Assembly: GCF_030373445.1 (NCBI RefSeq)
Contig: NZ_JAUCYU010000002.1
Span: 496,001-560,000, forward strand
Length of the DNA: 64,000 nt
Direction of reading: 5' to 3'
Source: Roseovarius sp.
Lineage (GTDB): Bacteria; Pseudomonadota; Alphaproteobacteria; Rhodobacterales; Rhodobacteraceae
Part shown: one piece after another, positions 63,548-64,000 of the stretch
Layout of the letters: every line of letters begins with the position of its first letter
Position numbering within the stretch: the stretch's first letter is position 1
The notes under the pieces: model-generated
Seen by the model: only the letters and a program-made list of their open reading frames with translations
Databases searched by the model: none
What the model was told of the DNA's origin: nothing
Translations under genes and position numbers: made by a program

Positions 63548-64000
63548 ATGGAACGCGAGGGGATATTCGCAGGGGACGACCCGTTCCGGATTGCGCGCGA
63601 TTGGCTGGCCGAGGCCGAGGCGGGCGAGCTCAACGATCCCAATGCCGCGGCGCTGGCGACGGTCGATCCGGCCGGGCTGCCCAACGTGCGGATGGTGCTG
63701 CTGAAGGATATCACCGACACGGGGTTCTGGTTCTACACCAATTACGAAAGCGCGAAGGGGCAGGAGATCGCGGCCACGGGCAAGGCGGCGATGGTGCTGC
63801 ACTGGAAATCGCTGCGACGGCAGGTGCGGGTGCGCGGCGATGTGGTGAAGGAGGATGGCCCGGAGGCCGACACCTATTTCGCCTCCCGGTCCCTCAAGAG
63901 CCGTCTGGGCGCATGGGCGTCTCGGCAGTCCCGTCCGCTGGAATCGCGCACCAAGCTCATGGCGGAGGTCGCAAAGGTGACGTCGCGTAAGGGCACGAAT
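63548..64000 (+). CDS. pdxH: Pyridoxamine 5'-phosphate oxidase (3' truncated)
   Basis: The first 151 codons of PdxH, cut by the window edge. It oxidises pyridoxine/pyridoxamine phosphate to PLP with FMN. The N-terminal part shows [20 protein letters not shown], then [40 protein letters not shown] and the [19 protein letters not shown] stretch that binds substrate phosphate and FMN. ATG 63548 begins [16 protein letters not shown] enzymes in this window (lyase, aminotransferase) depend on this cofactor. Confidence 0.96.
   Translation, partial: MEREGIFAGDDPFRIARDWLAEAEAGELNDPNAAALATVDPAGLPNVRMVLLKDITDTGFWFYTNYESAKGQEIAATGKAAMVLHWKSLRRQVRVRGDVVKEDGPEADTYFASRSLKSRLGAWASRQSRPLESRTKLMAEVAKVTSRKGTN

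Overview
The window is high-GC bacterial chromosome, almost fully coding, and looks like a Rhodobacterales (Roseobacter-group) alphaproteobacterium. Pointers are a form II CoxSLM locus, an N-methylglutamate synthase/gamma-glutamylmethylamide synthetase cluster, a gene-transfer-agent-type holin/endolysin pair inside a ccm locus, the trpGDC-moaC-moeA-lexA run with an alphaproteobacterial SOS box (GTTC-N7-GTTC), TRAP-TAXI transport and a fused indolepyruvate ferredoxin oxidoreductase. No rRNA, tRNA, CRISPR array, insertion sequence or phage structural gene was seen. The first gene is cut at its 5' end and the last (pdxH) at its 3' end.

Layout. 1-1085: split YeeE/YedE-type sulfur-compound permease. 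1274-1984: orphan, lower-GC HELGH metallopeptidase between two plus-strand terminators. 2372-9049: XdhC and MoeA-like factors, an inserted ArsR/SRPBCC pair on the other strand, then coxS-coxL-coxM with the form II AYRGAGR motif. 9050-10514: lower-GC island with an ankyrin protein and, just upstream of it, a start-less fragment that reads as the C-terminal GH-E nuclease tip of a polymorphic toxin. 10515-12625: coiled-coil membrane protein, VOC protein, HNH nuclease. 12691-17931: XRE-cupin regulator, mgsABC, a DUF3303-like gene and gmaS, followed by a TAXI-TRAP transporter (18073-20810). 20925-24993, minus strand: grxD, a membrane protein, bolA, a sulfotransferase-like gene and purL. 25135-26628: two secreted proteins with PRC-barrel-like ends, one Asp/Ser/Ala-repeat rich. 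26875-29033: PLP lyase plus M24 peptidase. 29026-34194: GNAT, LysR, and the divergent indolepyruvate oxidoreductase.

34276-42155: acyltransferase, murI, argC, ccmE, endolysin, holin, ccmF, ccmH and a crotonase. 42162-48295: hypothetical protein, gltA, gltX, comEC, lexA. 48386-52440: moeA, moaC, trpC, trpD and trpG, each overlapping the next by four bases. 52568-58135: YibQ-type deacetylase-like protein, an RluE-like pseudouridine synthase, an acyltransferase whose HX4E motif has lost its acid, a KpsS-like protein, and trpE. 58148-64000: PpiD-type foldase, aminotransferase, gpt, LysE exporter, fabI and partial pdxH.

How the genes connect. The xdhC/moeA-like genes and the moaC/moeA genes both serve molybdenum cofactor supply, which CoxL needs. 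The mgs/gmaS block would assimilate methylated amines, and the TAXI-TRAP system beside it may import a related substrate. Most of the window is ordinary chromosomal core. The least ordinary parts are the displaced toxin-tip/ankyrin cassette, the lysis genes inside the ccm locus, the orphan metallopeptidase, the motif-broken acyltransferase and the 29.5-29.7 kb intergenic region with a terminator and a possible 28-residue ORF.
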